Shown: in pieces, positions 1 through 6,292 of the stretch
Layout: each line of letters begins with the position of its first letter
How positions within the stretch are numbered: the stretch's first letter is position 1
NCBI GenBank assembly: GCA_002505455.1
Contig: DAVB01000004.1
Span: 1-22,247 of the forward strand
Length of the DNA stretch: 22,247 nt
Reading direction: 5' to 3'
DNA from: Euryarchaeota archaeon UBA52
GTDB lineage: Archaea; Thermoplasmatota; Poseidoniia; Poseidoniales; Thalassarchaeaceae
Notes under the pieces: model-generated
Seen by the model: the letters and a program-made list of their open reading frames with translations, nothing else
Told to the model about the DNA's origin: nothing
The model's database searches: none
Program-made: the position numbers and the translations under genes

Positions 1-240
1 TGAGCGACTCCTCTCCTCTGCCATGTGTATTTTCCAGTACTCTATTTGTTCCGATATGACCATTTTCTCATAGCATTCACCGCAGAGCTCCAACTTCGAA
101 CCCAGTCCCATATATTCGGTTCCGTCCGTTCTGGTCAAAGTCAGGTTACTGTGATAGAGATTGGTCTCGGCTTTCTCCAGGCAATATTCGCAAACCCCAG
201 AGACAGAAGATTTCATGTTTATTGCACAGTCACAACTCAT
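1..240 (-). CDS. Small Cys-rich (zinc-ribbon-like) protein, 3' end outside window
   Basis: A minus-strand frame opens with ATG at 240 directly after an in-frame TAA (243-241) and stays open for 80 codons to the window edge, so the C-terminus is missing. It carries two CxxC knuckles, CEYC at residues 17-20 and CGEC at 53-56, separated by 32 residues, which is the spacing expected of a zinc ribbon or rubredoxin-like knuckle pair. Two more cysteines lie at residues 3 and 5. A second ATG at 216 (residue 9) is an alternative start; neither start has a clear Shine-Dalgarno sequence. It lies 23 bases downstream of the DUF4149-type gene on the same strand, so co-transcription is likely. The family is not recognised and no function is assigned. 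The metal-binding reading comes from the cysteine pattern only. Confidence 0.55.
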   Translation of the reverse strand, partial: MSCDCAINMKSSVSGVCEYCLEKAETNLYHSNLTLTRTDGTEYMGLGSKLELCGECYEKMVISEQIEYWKIHMAEERSRS

Positions 241-263
241 TTAGTAATTTGTAGTCTTCTAAA

Positions 264-644
264 TCACAAAAAGTAGTACGCGATATTAGCTATCAAAATC
301 AACAACGTGAAAGAGACGCTCAGTCTGTGGAGGATATCGAAACGTCGCTGGTTACCCTCGTCCGTGGCCTTGTTGGTAGCGGGTATCATTAGGTAACAAA
401 TAGATGATAGAAAGAAAGTGAGTCCCGTGATAACATAGCGATGAGTGGCAGTGTCCCCACCCAGATAAAGTACCAGTGTCCCCAAAAGACCAACAATTGC
501 GAGGGAAGCGAAAAATTTCGGCCAAAGACTCCTGATAGAGCGACCAAAGTCTTCGATTTCCAAGGTTCTGAAAAGTCCCGGAGCAACGATAGCGGTCTGA
601 AGTAAAATCATCCCAACTGCCATTCCCGGAAAATACGAAATCAT
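264..644 (-). CDS. DUF4149 / TMEM205-like small membrane protein
   Basis: A 126-residue protein with four predicted membrane helices at about residues 4-22, 44-61, 70-88 and 107-125. The pattern fits the DUF4149 (TMEM205-like) family: helix 1 ends in a VAPGLFR motif (residues 20-26), helix 3 is followed by a polar IPATNKATD stretch, and an RFDILHRLSV segment (101-110) leads into helix 4. Family members are integral membrane proteins with no established biochemical activity. The ATG at 644 is preceded by GGGTGG (654-649 on the minus strand) at a 4-base spacing. It sits 25 bases after the methyltransferase stop and ahead of the zinc-ribbon-like gene, as the middle of a leftward three-gene run. 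The family assignment is by motif memory, not by a search. Confidence 0.7.
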   Translation of the reverse strand: MISYFPGMAVGMILLQTAIVAPGLFRTLEIEDFGRSIRSLWPKFFASLAIVGLLGTLVLYLGGDTATHRYVITGLTFFLSSICYLMIPATNKATDEGNQRRFDILHRLSVSFTLLILIANIAYYFL

Positions 645-669
645 TCAACCACCCAAATTCTACTTTTTC

Positions 670-1434
670 TTAGGCCTTTGCTTGCCATATGGTTGCCATG
701 CCCGGGAATATGACCTTTGAAGAAACGTCTTTGAATCCAACTTCCTCAAGCATCTTGACATAATCCCTAGTTGTCCCAAAGTGCACGTAGGTTTTCGTCA
801 GCCATTTCCAAGGATGATCTTGAACTCCACAGACCCATCTTGCATAGGACCCTACCCATATTTGCATGTACATTTTTCCAAGCCATCCATGCAATCGATT
901 GATTTTCGCTGGATCCACAATAACAATCGAACCACCTGGTTTCAGAACGCGAAGGGCCTCTGAGAGACCCTTGCGCTTGTCATACCAGTCTCTGAAGGAG
1001 AAGAGGGAACAAACGCCGTCGAAGGTCGAATCATCAAATGGGAGAGCCTCGGCTTCACCTTTGACAAAAGATGCCTCGGAATCGCCCCTACCCCTTCTTT
1101 TTGAATTCACACGAGGCTCAGCCGCTGCGATCATCGAGGGTATGGGATCGAGACAAACCAAGTCTCGGCCTTCGACAATTTCAGCAAAGGACCCAGGCCC
1201 AGAACCAATTTCCAATATTTTTCCTTCCTTGGGCAGACGATCGGCCACCATTCTCCTCCATCTACTAACTTGGCCAACAGTGGCAAAACGATTGATTCGA
1301 TCGTACACCGGGATGGTTGCCTCGAGATTATTTTGAAGCTCGTTCCAGTCAACTTCCCCCATACCCTCCGTGTCCATATGGCTTGCTGAAGATGGGGGGT
1401 ATTTGGCACATTGTGAAACTATTAACGCCAACAT
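670..1434 (-). CDS. Class I SAM-dependent methyltransferase, UbiE/MenG-like
   Basis: A 254-residue Rossmann-fold methyltransferase. SAM-binding motif I is ILEIGSGPG (residues 73-81), the acidic end of strand 2 is D96 (VCLDPIPSM), motif II is ALPFDDSTFD (130-139), and LRVLKPGG (161-168) is the post-motif helix and turn typical of the UbiE/COQ5/MenG group. The YDRIN segment at 44-48 and FSFRDWYDKRKGL at 145-157 also match the quinone C-methyltransferase pattern, so methylation of a menaquinone-type or other isoprenoid quinone precursor is a reasonable guess; the substrate cannot be read from sequence. The N-terminus is uncertain. ATG at 1434 lies about 30 bases from a TATA-like element, but ATG at 1377 (residue 20) would give a more usual family length. 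It is divergent from the ATP synthase operon. Confidence 0.85.
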   Translation of the reverse strand: MLALIVSQCAKYPPSSASHMDTEGMGEVDWNELQNNLEATIPVYDRINRFATVGQVSRWRRMVADRLPKEGKILEIGSGPGSFAEIVEGRDLVCLDPIPSMIAAAEPRVNSKRRGRGDSEASFVKGEAEALPFDDSTFDGVCSLFSFRDWYDKRKGLSEALRVLKPGGSIVIVDPAKINRLHGWLGKMYMQIWVGSYARWVCGVQDHPWKWLTKTYVHFGTTRDYVKMLEEVGFKDVSSKVIFPGMATIWQAKA

Positions 1435-1454
1435 GACTTATGCGACGTATTGGT

Positions 1455-1470
1455 CAACATGATATACCCC
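1455..1470. promoter_or_regulatory. TATA-like element between divergent methyltransferase and ATP synthase operon
   Basis: GATATACCCC at 1461-1470 is the only TATA-like sequence in the 69-base divergent gap. Read on the plus strand it lies 38-43 bases before the ahaH ATG, which would give a short leader containing AGGCGG (1493-1498), a plausible ribosome-binding site 5 bases from the start. Read on the minus strand it is GTATATC preceded by CGAAAGG, a good match to an archaeal BRE, and places transcription start only a few bases before the ATG at 1434. One element could therefore serve both directions. This is inference from spacing only. Confidence 0.4.
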
Positions 1471-1503
1471 CTTTCGATGGGTCCGCACGAATAGGCGGTT
1501 ATC

Positions 1504-1818
1504 ATGAGCAAGAATGAGGTTCTCAAAGCCATAAGAGAAGCAGAATTAGAAGCTCAAAATATCCTCGATGAAGCTGCTAAAGAAGCATCTTCAATCGTCT
1601 CAACAGCGAGGAGCGACGCTTCTGAGATCGTAGCAAAAGGACGAGTGCAGTCAGAAGCCGGAGCACAAGACCTAATCTCCACAGCTCGAAAAGAAGCCGA
1701 GAAGAAAGCCCAGAAAACGAGGAAGTCCGGGCAAAAAGACCTTGACAAGATTCGCTCAGAAGGAGAAGCGAATAGAAAAACTGCCGTAGACGCAATAATC
1801 AACTCTTTCGTCGAATAA
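1504..1818 (+). CDS. ahaH: A-type ATP synthase subunit H (peripheral stalk)
   Basis: A 104-residue, almost entirely helical and highly charged protein with Ala, Glu and Lys heptad-like repeats throughout, for example EAAKEASSIVSTARSDASEI at about residues 23-42. It is the usual length for archaeal AhaH. In A-type ATP synthases this subunit pairs with subunit E as a right-handed coiled coil forming the peripheral stalks that hold the A3B3 head against the membrane motor. It is the first gene of the operon, and its ATG has AGGCGG 5 bases upstream. Coiled-coil proteins are poorly diagnostic alone; the call rests on position directly before the I subunit, as in Methanosarcina-type aha operons. 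Confidence 0.85.
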   Translation: MSKNEVLKAIREAELEAQNILDEAAKEASSIVSTARSDASEIVAKGRVQSEAGAQDLISTARKEAEKKAQKTRKSGQKDLDKIRSEGEANRKTAVDAIINSFVE

Positions 1819-1831
1819 TTATCTCTATCCT

Positions 1832-1836
1832 GGTGG
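1832..1836 (+). promoter_or_regulatory. Ribosome-binding site that decides the atpI start
   Basis: GGTGG at 1832-1836 lies 8 bases before ATG at 1845. The GTG inside it (1833) is also in frame, but using it as the start would leave no Shine-Dalgarno sequence, so ATG 1845 is preferred. Confidence 0.5.
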
Positions 1837-1844
1837 CCGAAAAG

Positions 1845-3965
1845 ATGTCTGGCGAGTACACCAACAAGAAAGTTGGCCGACTCATCGCCGCAGGCTCTAG
1901 ATCCTCCATCGACGACGTTGTCAGTATCGTCTCAAGATTGAAGGCAATACACATCAATGAGTATGCGGATGATCAAGAGGGGTTTAGCCTTGGATCGCCA
2001 TCCTCCCGCAATGATGCCCTTGGAAGGCAGGTATCCGCATACAGGTCGATCGTCATGCAAACAGGTGCAAGCGGACCTTCAGACACAGTTCCGCTCGATG
2101 AGGCAAGGAATATCGTTGATGACGATTTTTACTCATCAGTCCAGCAAGTGATGGATTCATTCTCAAGAATCGATCAAATTGAAGATCAGATCAACTCAAT
2201 TGAAGCGAATACCGAGATTCTAAGGACTTTGGAACCCCTCCATATAGACCTCCATCTGCTAGGGGGATATACTTCTATTGCCTCTTTTGTCGGAACATGT
2301 TCCACTCCTTCGGCAATCTCCGAGATGAACCTTCCAGATGATGCCTACGCAGAGGTTGTGGATAATGTCGTGGCAGTCTTTTGTGCTAAGCAGCATGAAG
2401 CAATGATGTCCTCGATCTTAGAGTCAGCAGGCTTCCAGGCAATTGAGGTCCCCGAGGGCGAGGGAAGCATACCTTCGATGATACAGGCTGCTGATATTGA
2501 ACGCTCTGAGTTGGATGGAGAAAGACAAGAAATCCAATCCAAGATAAGTGCATGGACTGAAGATAACGGTGCAGAACTATGTGTCGGCCTCGAACTTCTG
2601 GAACTCGACTTCTCAGAGTCTGAGGCACCAGTGAAGATAGCCGTCACAGATCATACTTTCGTGATAGATGGCTGGATTACCGATGACAGGTCGGAGGAAG
2701 TCATAGATGCACTCAGCCCCTACTGCACCTACACGGAGTATGAGGCGGTCCGTCCGACGGTCTTCCACCACGACCACGATGATCACAATTCATCCGAGCC
2801 AAAACCCCCTGTAGCGTTTGGCGATCACCGAGCATCTGCCCCGATGGAACTACTCACAGATGCGATAGGAAGGTCCGATTATGGGAGGATGGATCCCACT
2901 GTCTTCATGCTTTTCTCATACCCACTCTTCTTCGGTTTGATGCTTGGGGACATGGCCTACGGCCTGCTCACCATATCTCTTGGACTATTCATCAGGAGAT
3001 CATTCCCGAGTGATAAAACAGACCAGCTAATGAGATACTTCGGCATGCTGCTTATCTACATTGGAACAGCAACGGTATTCTTCGGATACATGTATGGAGA
3101 ATTCGCAGGCTTTGAGTTCTTGCCGCACATAGAGTCACAGTATACCACTGAGGCAGCATGTAAGTACACATGGACACATGATGCATGTTTCAAGGATGCA
3201 TATGATGTTCCCTCGTGGGTCTCGTGGATGACCGCTCTTTACCCCAATGGCGGTAAAATTCACTACGTTCTCGAGTTGCCCTACAGCCTAACCTTCGCAT
3301 TCCCGTTCCACCGTGTATCATCGGATCTGATGAATTTGATTGTCATCGCAATATATCTCGGAATATTCCACCTCATGGTCGGCTTCATTCTCGGTGCCAT
3401 AGACGAGGTAAGGGTCGGACATGGCTGGCAAGGAGCACTCTACGGCAAGGTGTCGTGGATGATAATAATGGTCGGAGGCTTCCTTTTCTGCTACGATTTC
3501 TACAGGGAAGACTCGATCAATACTCCTGGATTGGCTCTTATTTCAGTCGGTTTGATTCTGTTGGTCGTACACTTGATGCATGAGGGAATGCCACTTGCAA
3601 TATCCATGTTGCTGGCCCCAATAGAGGCCATCGGTTTACTTTCATCCACTCTGTCTTACATTCGGCTATTCGCAGTAGGGATCGTGGGCGTGAAGATTGC
3701 TTACGCTGGCAATGACATGCTCTACTCTGCAGCGATAGAAAATTTCGCAGATGGGGGTCTCGGAATCCTGATAGGGATCGTCGCTCTAATTGGCTGGTTC
3801 GGTGTCCAGATGTTTGCATGGGTCTTGGGCCTCGTCAGTCCCAACATCCATGCAGTCAGGTTACACTTCGTTGAATGGATGAAGCAATTCTATATGGCCG
3901 ATGGCGATCCCTTCGAACCGTTCGGTTTCGAAGAAAGATACATTGAGGTTGATAAGACAACATGA
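1845..3965 (+). CDS. atpI: A-type ATP synthase subunit I (membrane stator, a-subunit)
   Basis: A 706-residue protein (710 from GTG 1833), the normal size for the V/A-type a-subunit. The N-terminal half, to about residue 345, is soluble and binds the peripheral stalks. The C-terminal half has about eight membrane helices starting near PTVFMLFSYPLFFGLMLGD. The motor motif LSYIRLFAVG includes the essential stator arginine (R607 from ATG 1845), which faces the K-ring carboxylate. Two features stand out. A His/Asp run HHDHDDH (codons at 2766-2786) sits just before the first membrane helix. A long loop between early helices carries a cysteine pair (EAACKYTWTHDACFKD, about 3150-3195) that could form an extracytoplasmic disulfide. 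It is preceded by ahaH and followed by the proteolipid gene. Confidence 0.95.
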   Translation: MSGEYTNKKVGRLIAAGSRSSIDDVVSIVSRLKAIHINEYADDQEGFSLGSPSSRNDALGRQVSAYRSIVMQTGASGPSDTVPLDEARNIVDDDFYSSVQQVMDSFSRIDQIEDQINSIEANTEILRTLEPLHIDLHLLGGYTSIASFVGTCSTPSAISEMNLPDDAYAEVVDNVVAVFCAKQHEAMMSSILESAGFQAIEVPEGEGSIPSMIQAADIERSELDGERQEIQSKISAWTEDNGAELCVGLELLELDFSESEAPVKIAVTDHTFVIDGWITDDRSEEVIDALSPYCTYTEYEAVRPTVFHHDHDDHNSSEPKPPVAFGDHRASAPMELLTDAIGRSDYGRMDPTVFMLFSYPLFFGLMLGDMAYGLLTISLGLFIRRSFPSDKTDQLMRYFGMLLIYIGTATVFFGYMYGEFAGFEFLPHIESQYTTEAACKYTWTHDACFKDAYDVPSWVSWMTALYPNGGKIHYVLELPYSLTFAFPFHRVSSDLMNLIVIAIYLGIFHLMVGFILGAIDEVRVGHGWQGALYGKVSWMIIMVGGFLFCYDFYREDSINTPGLALISVGLILLVVHLMHEGMPLAISMLLAPIEAIGLLSSTLSYIRLFAVGIVGVKIAYAGNDMLYSAAIENFADGGLGILIGIVALIGWFGVQMFAWVLGLVSPNIHAVRLHFVEWMKQFYMADGDPFEPFGFEERYIEVDKTT

Positions 3966-3987
3966 TATTCCTGCAAAGCATGGAAAA

Positions 3988-3994
3988 AAGGAGG
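3988..3994 (+). promoter_or_regulatory. Strong Shine-Dalgarno for atpK
   Basis: AAGGAGG at 3988-3994 is a full-strength site 8 bases before ATG 4003. It fixes the atpK start and rules out the much longer open frame that runs back into atpI. A strong site suits a subunit needed in many copies per ring. Confidence 0.75.
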
Positions 3995-4002
3995 AAAAGA
4001 AA

Positions 4003-4296
4003 ATGAAGAAAAATATGATGAAAGGAACAAGCGCTCTGATGGTATTAACCTCGATTGCAATGATTGCCTCGGTGGTTTCCGCCCAGGAAACTACGTCCTA
4101 CAACTGGGACGCTGCCAAGTTGGGAGCTGGAATAGCTCTCGGACTTTGTGGAATTGGGACTGGTATGAGCCAGAGCCAGATCGGAGCCGCAGCAGTAGGA
4201 ATGGTCGCTGAAGGCGGCAACTTCGGCAGAGCCCTTCTGTTCACTGTTCTACCAGAGACAATCGTACTCTTCGGACTACTAGCGTTCTTCCTCTGA
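4003..4296 (+). CDS. atpK: A-type ATP synthase subunit K (proteolipid, c-ring)
   Basis: A 97-residue proteolipid. Residues 1-27 look like a cleavable signal peptide: basic start MKKNMMKG, hydrophobic core, and VSA before QE. Two membrane helices follow, at about 38-69 (GIGTGMSQSQIGAAAVGMVAE spans its end) and 76-97. The ion-binding glutamate is E85 in LPETIVLFG. This is the single-hairpin form with one carboxylate per subunit, resembling the leader-bearing proteolipid of Thermus V/A-type ATPases as I recall it. The ring exchanges protons or sodium with subunit I during rotation; I do not assign ion specificity from sequence. The frame is open upstream to 3901, but that part overlaps atpI and lacks a ribosome-binding site. 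Confidence 0.93.
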   Translation: MKKNMMKGTSALMVLTSIAMIASVVSAQETTSYNWDAAKLGAGIALGLCGIGTGMSQSQIGAAAVGMVAEGGNFGRALLFTVLPETIVLFGLLAFFL

Positions 4297-4340
4297 GCTT
4301 CTAGCTTAGATGGATAAGAATACGCAAATGAGGATGTACC

Positions 4341-4904
4341 ATGTCTCTTGAAGCGCTTTCAAGTCAAATTGAGGCTGAAGCTAAAGCAGAGGCTAAAGCG
4401 ATTATCAAGGCCGCCAAAGATCAGGCTAAGACAATACGCGCTGAAGCAGAGGCTGAGGCCGAGAATCATGTGAAACAGGCTCTTTCTAGGGCTGAAAAAG
4501 ATGCTGAGCAAATATCAATAGAGGTAGTTGCGAGTGTTAGACAGCAGAATCAGAATGCGGGCCTAATAGCCCGACGAGCCGTTCTCGACGATACATACAA
4601 AGCTGCCAGAGAAGCCGTTTCCGCATCTAAAATGAAAGGTAGAAATGCACTGATCAAGACTCTAGTCAAGGAAGCAAAATCTGAAGGGACCAAAGATATG
4701 ATCCTACATCCCGTCGAAGTTGATAGATCGGCAATTGAGAAGGAGAAGTCTGGATTCAAGATGGGAGATTCGATAGAAGGGCTCGGAGGATTCACTCTGG
4801 AGTCTTCGGATGGATCGATATTGCTAGACTATCGATTCGATGGTAAATTAGACGCTGCTTGGAAGAAGTCTCTTTCAGAAGTAAATAAGATTCTATTTGG
4901 ATAG
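4341..4904 (+). CDS. atpE: A-type ATP synthase subunit E (peripheral stalk)
   Basis: A 187-residue protein of the usual subunit E size. Residues 1-90 form a long Ala/Glu/Lys-rich helix (KAEAKAIIKAAKDQAKTIRA and onward), the coiled-coil half that pairs with subunit H. The C-terminal part ends in a compact alpha/beta domain, with GFTLESSDGSILLDYRFDGK at about 149-168, the segment that contacts the top of the A3B3 head in this family. The ATG at 4341 has GAGGA upstream. It lies 44 bases after atpK and 14 bases before atpC. Peripheral stalks resist torque during catalysis. Confidence 0.92.
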   Translation: MSLEALSSQIEAEAKAEAKAIIKAAKDQAKTIRAEAEAEAENHVKQALSRAEKDAEQISIEVVASVRQQNQNAGLIARRAVLDDTYKAAREAVSASKMKGRNALIKTLVKEAKSEGTKDMILHPVEVDRSAIEKEKSGFKMGDSIEGLGGFTLESSDGSILLDYRFDGKLDAAWKKSLSEVNKILFG

Positions 4905-4918
4905 AGGGGGGAATTGGA

Positions 4919-5968
4919 ATGGCACAATCGGTTGGAAAGGCAAATTATTCAGCTTCTTCAGCCCGTGCCAAATCAAGGAAGTCCGCACTAATCGACCAAG
5001 TTAGGATGAAACAGCTTTTGCAACAGGATGTCAATGCAATCTCAGCCAGTATCGCAGATTCAGGCTACAGGGCGGATTTGGATCTTTACGCATCTCGCTT
5101 GAAAGGCGCTGAACTCGTCGAAGCCGCTTTGTCTCACAATCTAGATCGTGATTTGGCAGAAGTCCTCCATTTCTGCACCGGATCAGTTCGAGATCAGGTT
5201 GCGATCTACGCATTGCGCTTCGAATTCGCCAATGCCAAGACTGTGTTGAGAGCAATTCACAGCGGAGCAGATCATGAAGTGCTTCGCACGGAGATACTCC
5301 CTGAAGAGAATTCCAGCAATCGTAAATGGCTCGATATGGCTACCAGATCGAAGACCCTTGCTGAGGCAATCACCCTGATGGGTTCCTCGCCATGGGGCAA
5401 GACTCTGTCTAAATTACCAGAGGGGTCCACACTTCAGGAAATGGAAGACGCACTCGATCGCGCGTATTACGCAGATGCCCTCAAAGCCGTCTCACTGCCC
5501 GGTTCAGATTTCACCCTGATGCGATATCTTAGATCGGAGATTGATCATAAGAATGTAATCAATATTCTCAGATCAATAAGACAAGGCATCGATCAAGAGA
5601 ATATCATTCAAATCATGATACCCGGTGGTCGCTCAATATCGAAGGATGCACTCAGGGCAATGGCTCGTGAGGCTACTGGATCAGGAGTCGTCGAGACGCT
5701 TACAAAGAGATCTACAGGATTTGACTCAGAAGGGTTGATGGAAGCAATTGAAGCATCAGAAGGCGGTTCGCTTGATCCTGTAATACAGCTACTTGCAAAG
5801 AAGCGAGACGCTCTTCTATACAGCATGTCCCACAGAAGCCCCGTATCAGTTCTTCCAGTAGTTCATTACATCGAAAGCAAGACCCATGAGGTCCAGAACC
5901 TCCGTTTACTCGTTAGAGGGAAGGCGGCCGGACTCTCAAACGAGGTTATTGAGGAGCATATGAGGTGA
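4919..5968 (+). CDS. atpC: A-type ATP synthase subunit C (rotor-ring adaptor)
   Basis: A 349-residue, all-helical protein with the length and layout of the V/A-type C (eukaryotic d, AC39) family, which is a funnel of three repeated helical bundles that couples the central stalk D/F to the membrane K-ring. Recognisable family-type segments are the AALSHNLDRDLAEVLHFC region near residues 70-87, the DALDRAYYADAL segment (about 177-188) and the YIESKTHEVQNLRLLVRGKA stretch (about 317-336) close to the C-terminus. The ATG is preceded by a G-rich GAGGGGGG site. Its stop is 4 bases before the atpF start, so translational coupling is likely. Confidence 0.93.
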   Translation: MAQSVGKANYSASSARAKSRKSALIDQVRMKQLLQQDVNAISASIADSGYRADLDLYASRLKGAELVEAALSHNLDRDLAEVLHFCTGSVRDQVAIYALRFEFANAKTVLRAIHSGADHEVLRTEILPEENSSNRKWLDMATRSKTLAEAITLMGSSPWGKTLSKLPEGSTLQEMEDALDRAYYADALKAVSLPGSDFTLMRYLRSEIDHKNVINILRSIRQGIDQENIIQIMIPGGRSISKDALRAMAREATGSGVVETLTKRSTGFDSEGLMEAIEASEGGSLDPVIQLLAKKRDALLYSMSHRSPVSVLPVVHYIESKTHEVQNLRLLVRGKAAGLSNEVIEEHMR

Positions 5969-5972
5969 TTAA

Positions 5973-6272
5973 ATGGAGATCGTAGTAGTAGGGTCACATG
6001 AATTCACACTTGGATTTCAACTGGCAGGCGTAACCCGCCTGTATCATCCTTCATCGGAGAAAGAGATGTCATCGACCATCAAGGATCTCTTGGAGGACTC
6101 GTCCGTCGGCATAATTGTCATGGATAACGCAGATCTCGCCCAACTTTCGGATCGTCTCCGAGAGCAGATCGCGGAAAGCATAACGCCAACCGTTTTGGGC
6201 ATCGGGACTCAGGAGGATAACACCCTTCGTGAGTCAATCAAGTCGGCGCTAGGCGTCGACCTATGGAAGTAA
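5973..6272 (+). CDS. atpF: A-type ATP synthase subunit F (central stalk)
   Basis: A 99-residue alpha/beta protein of the usual subunit F size. The pattern is characteristic: an N-terminal beta strand MEIVVVGSHEFTLGFQLAGV, a central strand GIIVMDNADLAQLS, then TPTVLGIGT and a C-terminal helix LRESIKSALGVDLWK, which in this family extends along subunit D. Subunit F forms the central rotor shaft with D. A GAGGTG site within the end of atpC precedes the ATG. Confidence 0.92.
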   Translation: MEIVVVGSHEFTLGFQLAGVTRLYHPSSEKEMSSTIKDLLEDSSVGIIVMDNADLAQLSDRLREQIAESITPTVLGIGTQEDNTLRESIKSALGVDLWK

Positions 6273-6292
6273 ATAACAACGGAAGTGAAGAA

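Noticed and set aside
25..276. Plus-strand open frame of 83 codons at the left edge
   Set aside because: It is antisense to the Cys-rich minus-strand frame, which has paired CxxC motifs; the plus-strand product has no family features.
866..1336. Plus-strand frame of 156 codons opposite the methyltransferase
   Set aside because: It is a shadow of a well-supported methyltransferase with intact SAM motifs.
3901..4002. N-terminal extension of atpK starting inside atpI
   Set aside because: It overlaps atpI, lacks a ribosome-binding site and would add a charged stretch before the signal-like leader; AAGGAGG at 3988-3994 fits ATG 4003.
4150..4290. Sodium versus proton specificity of the K-ring
   Set aside because: Q57, Q59 and E85-T86 are suggestive, but a similar Gln pattern occurs in proton-type Thermus rings as I recall them, so no call is made.
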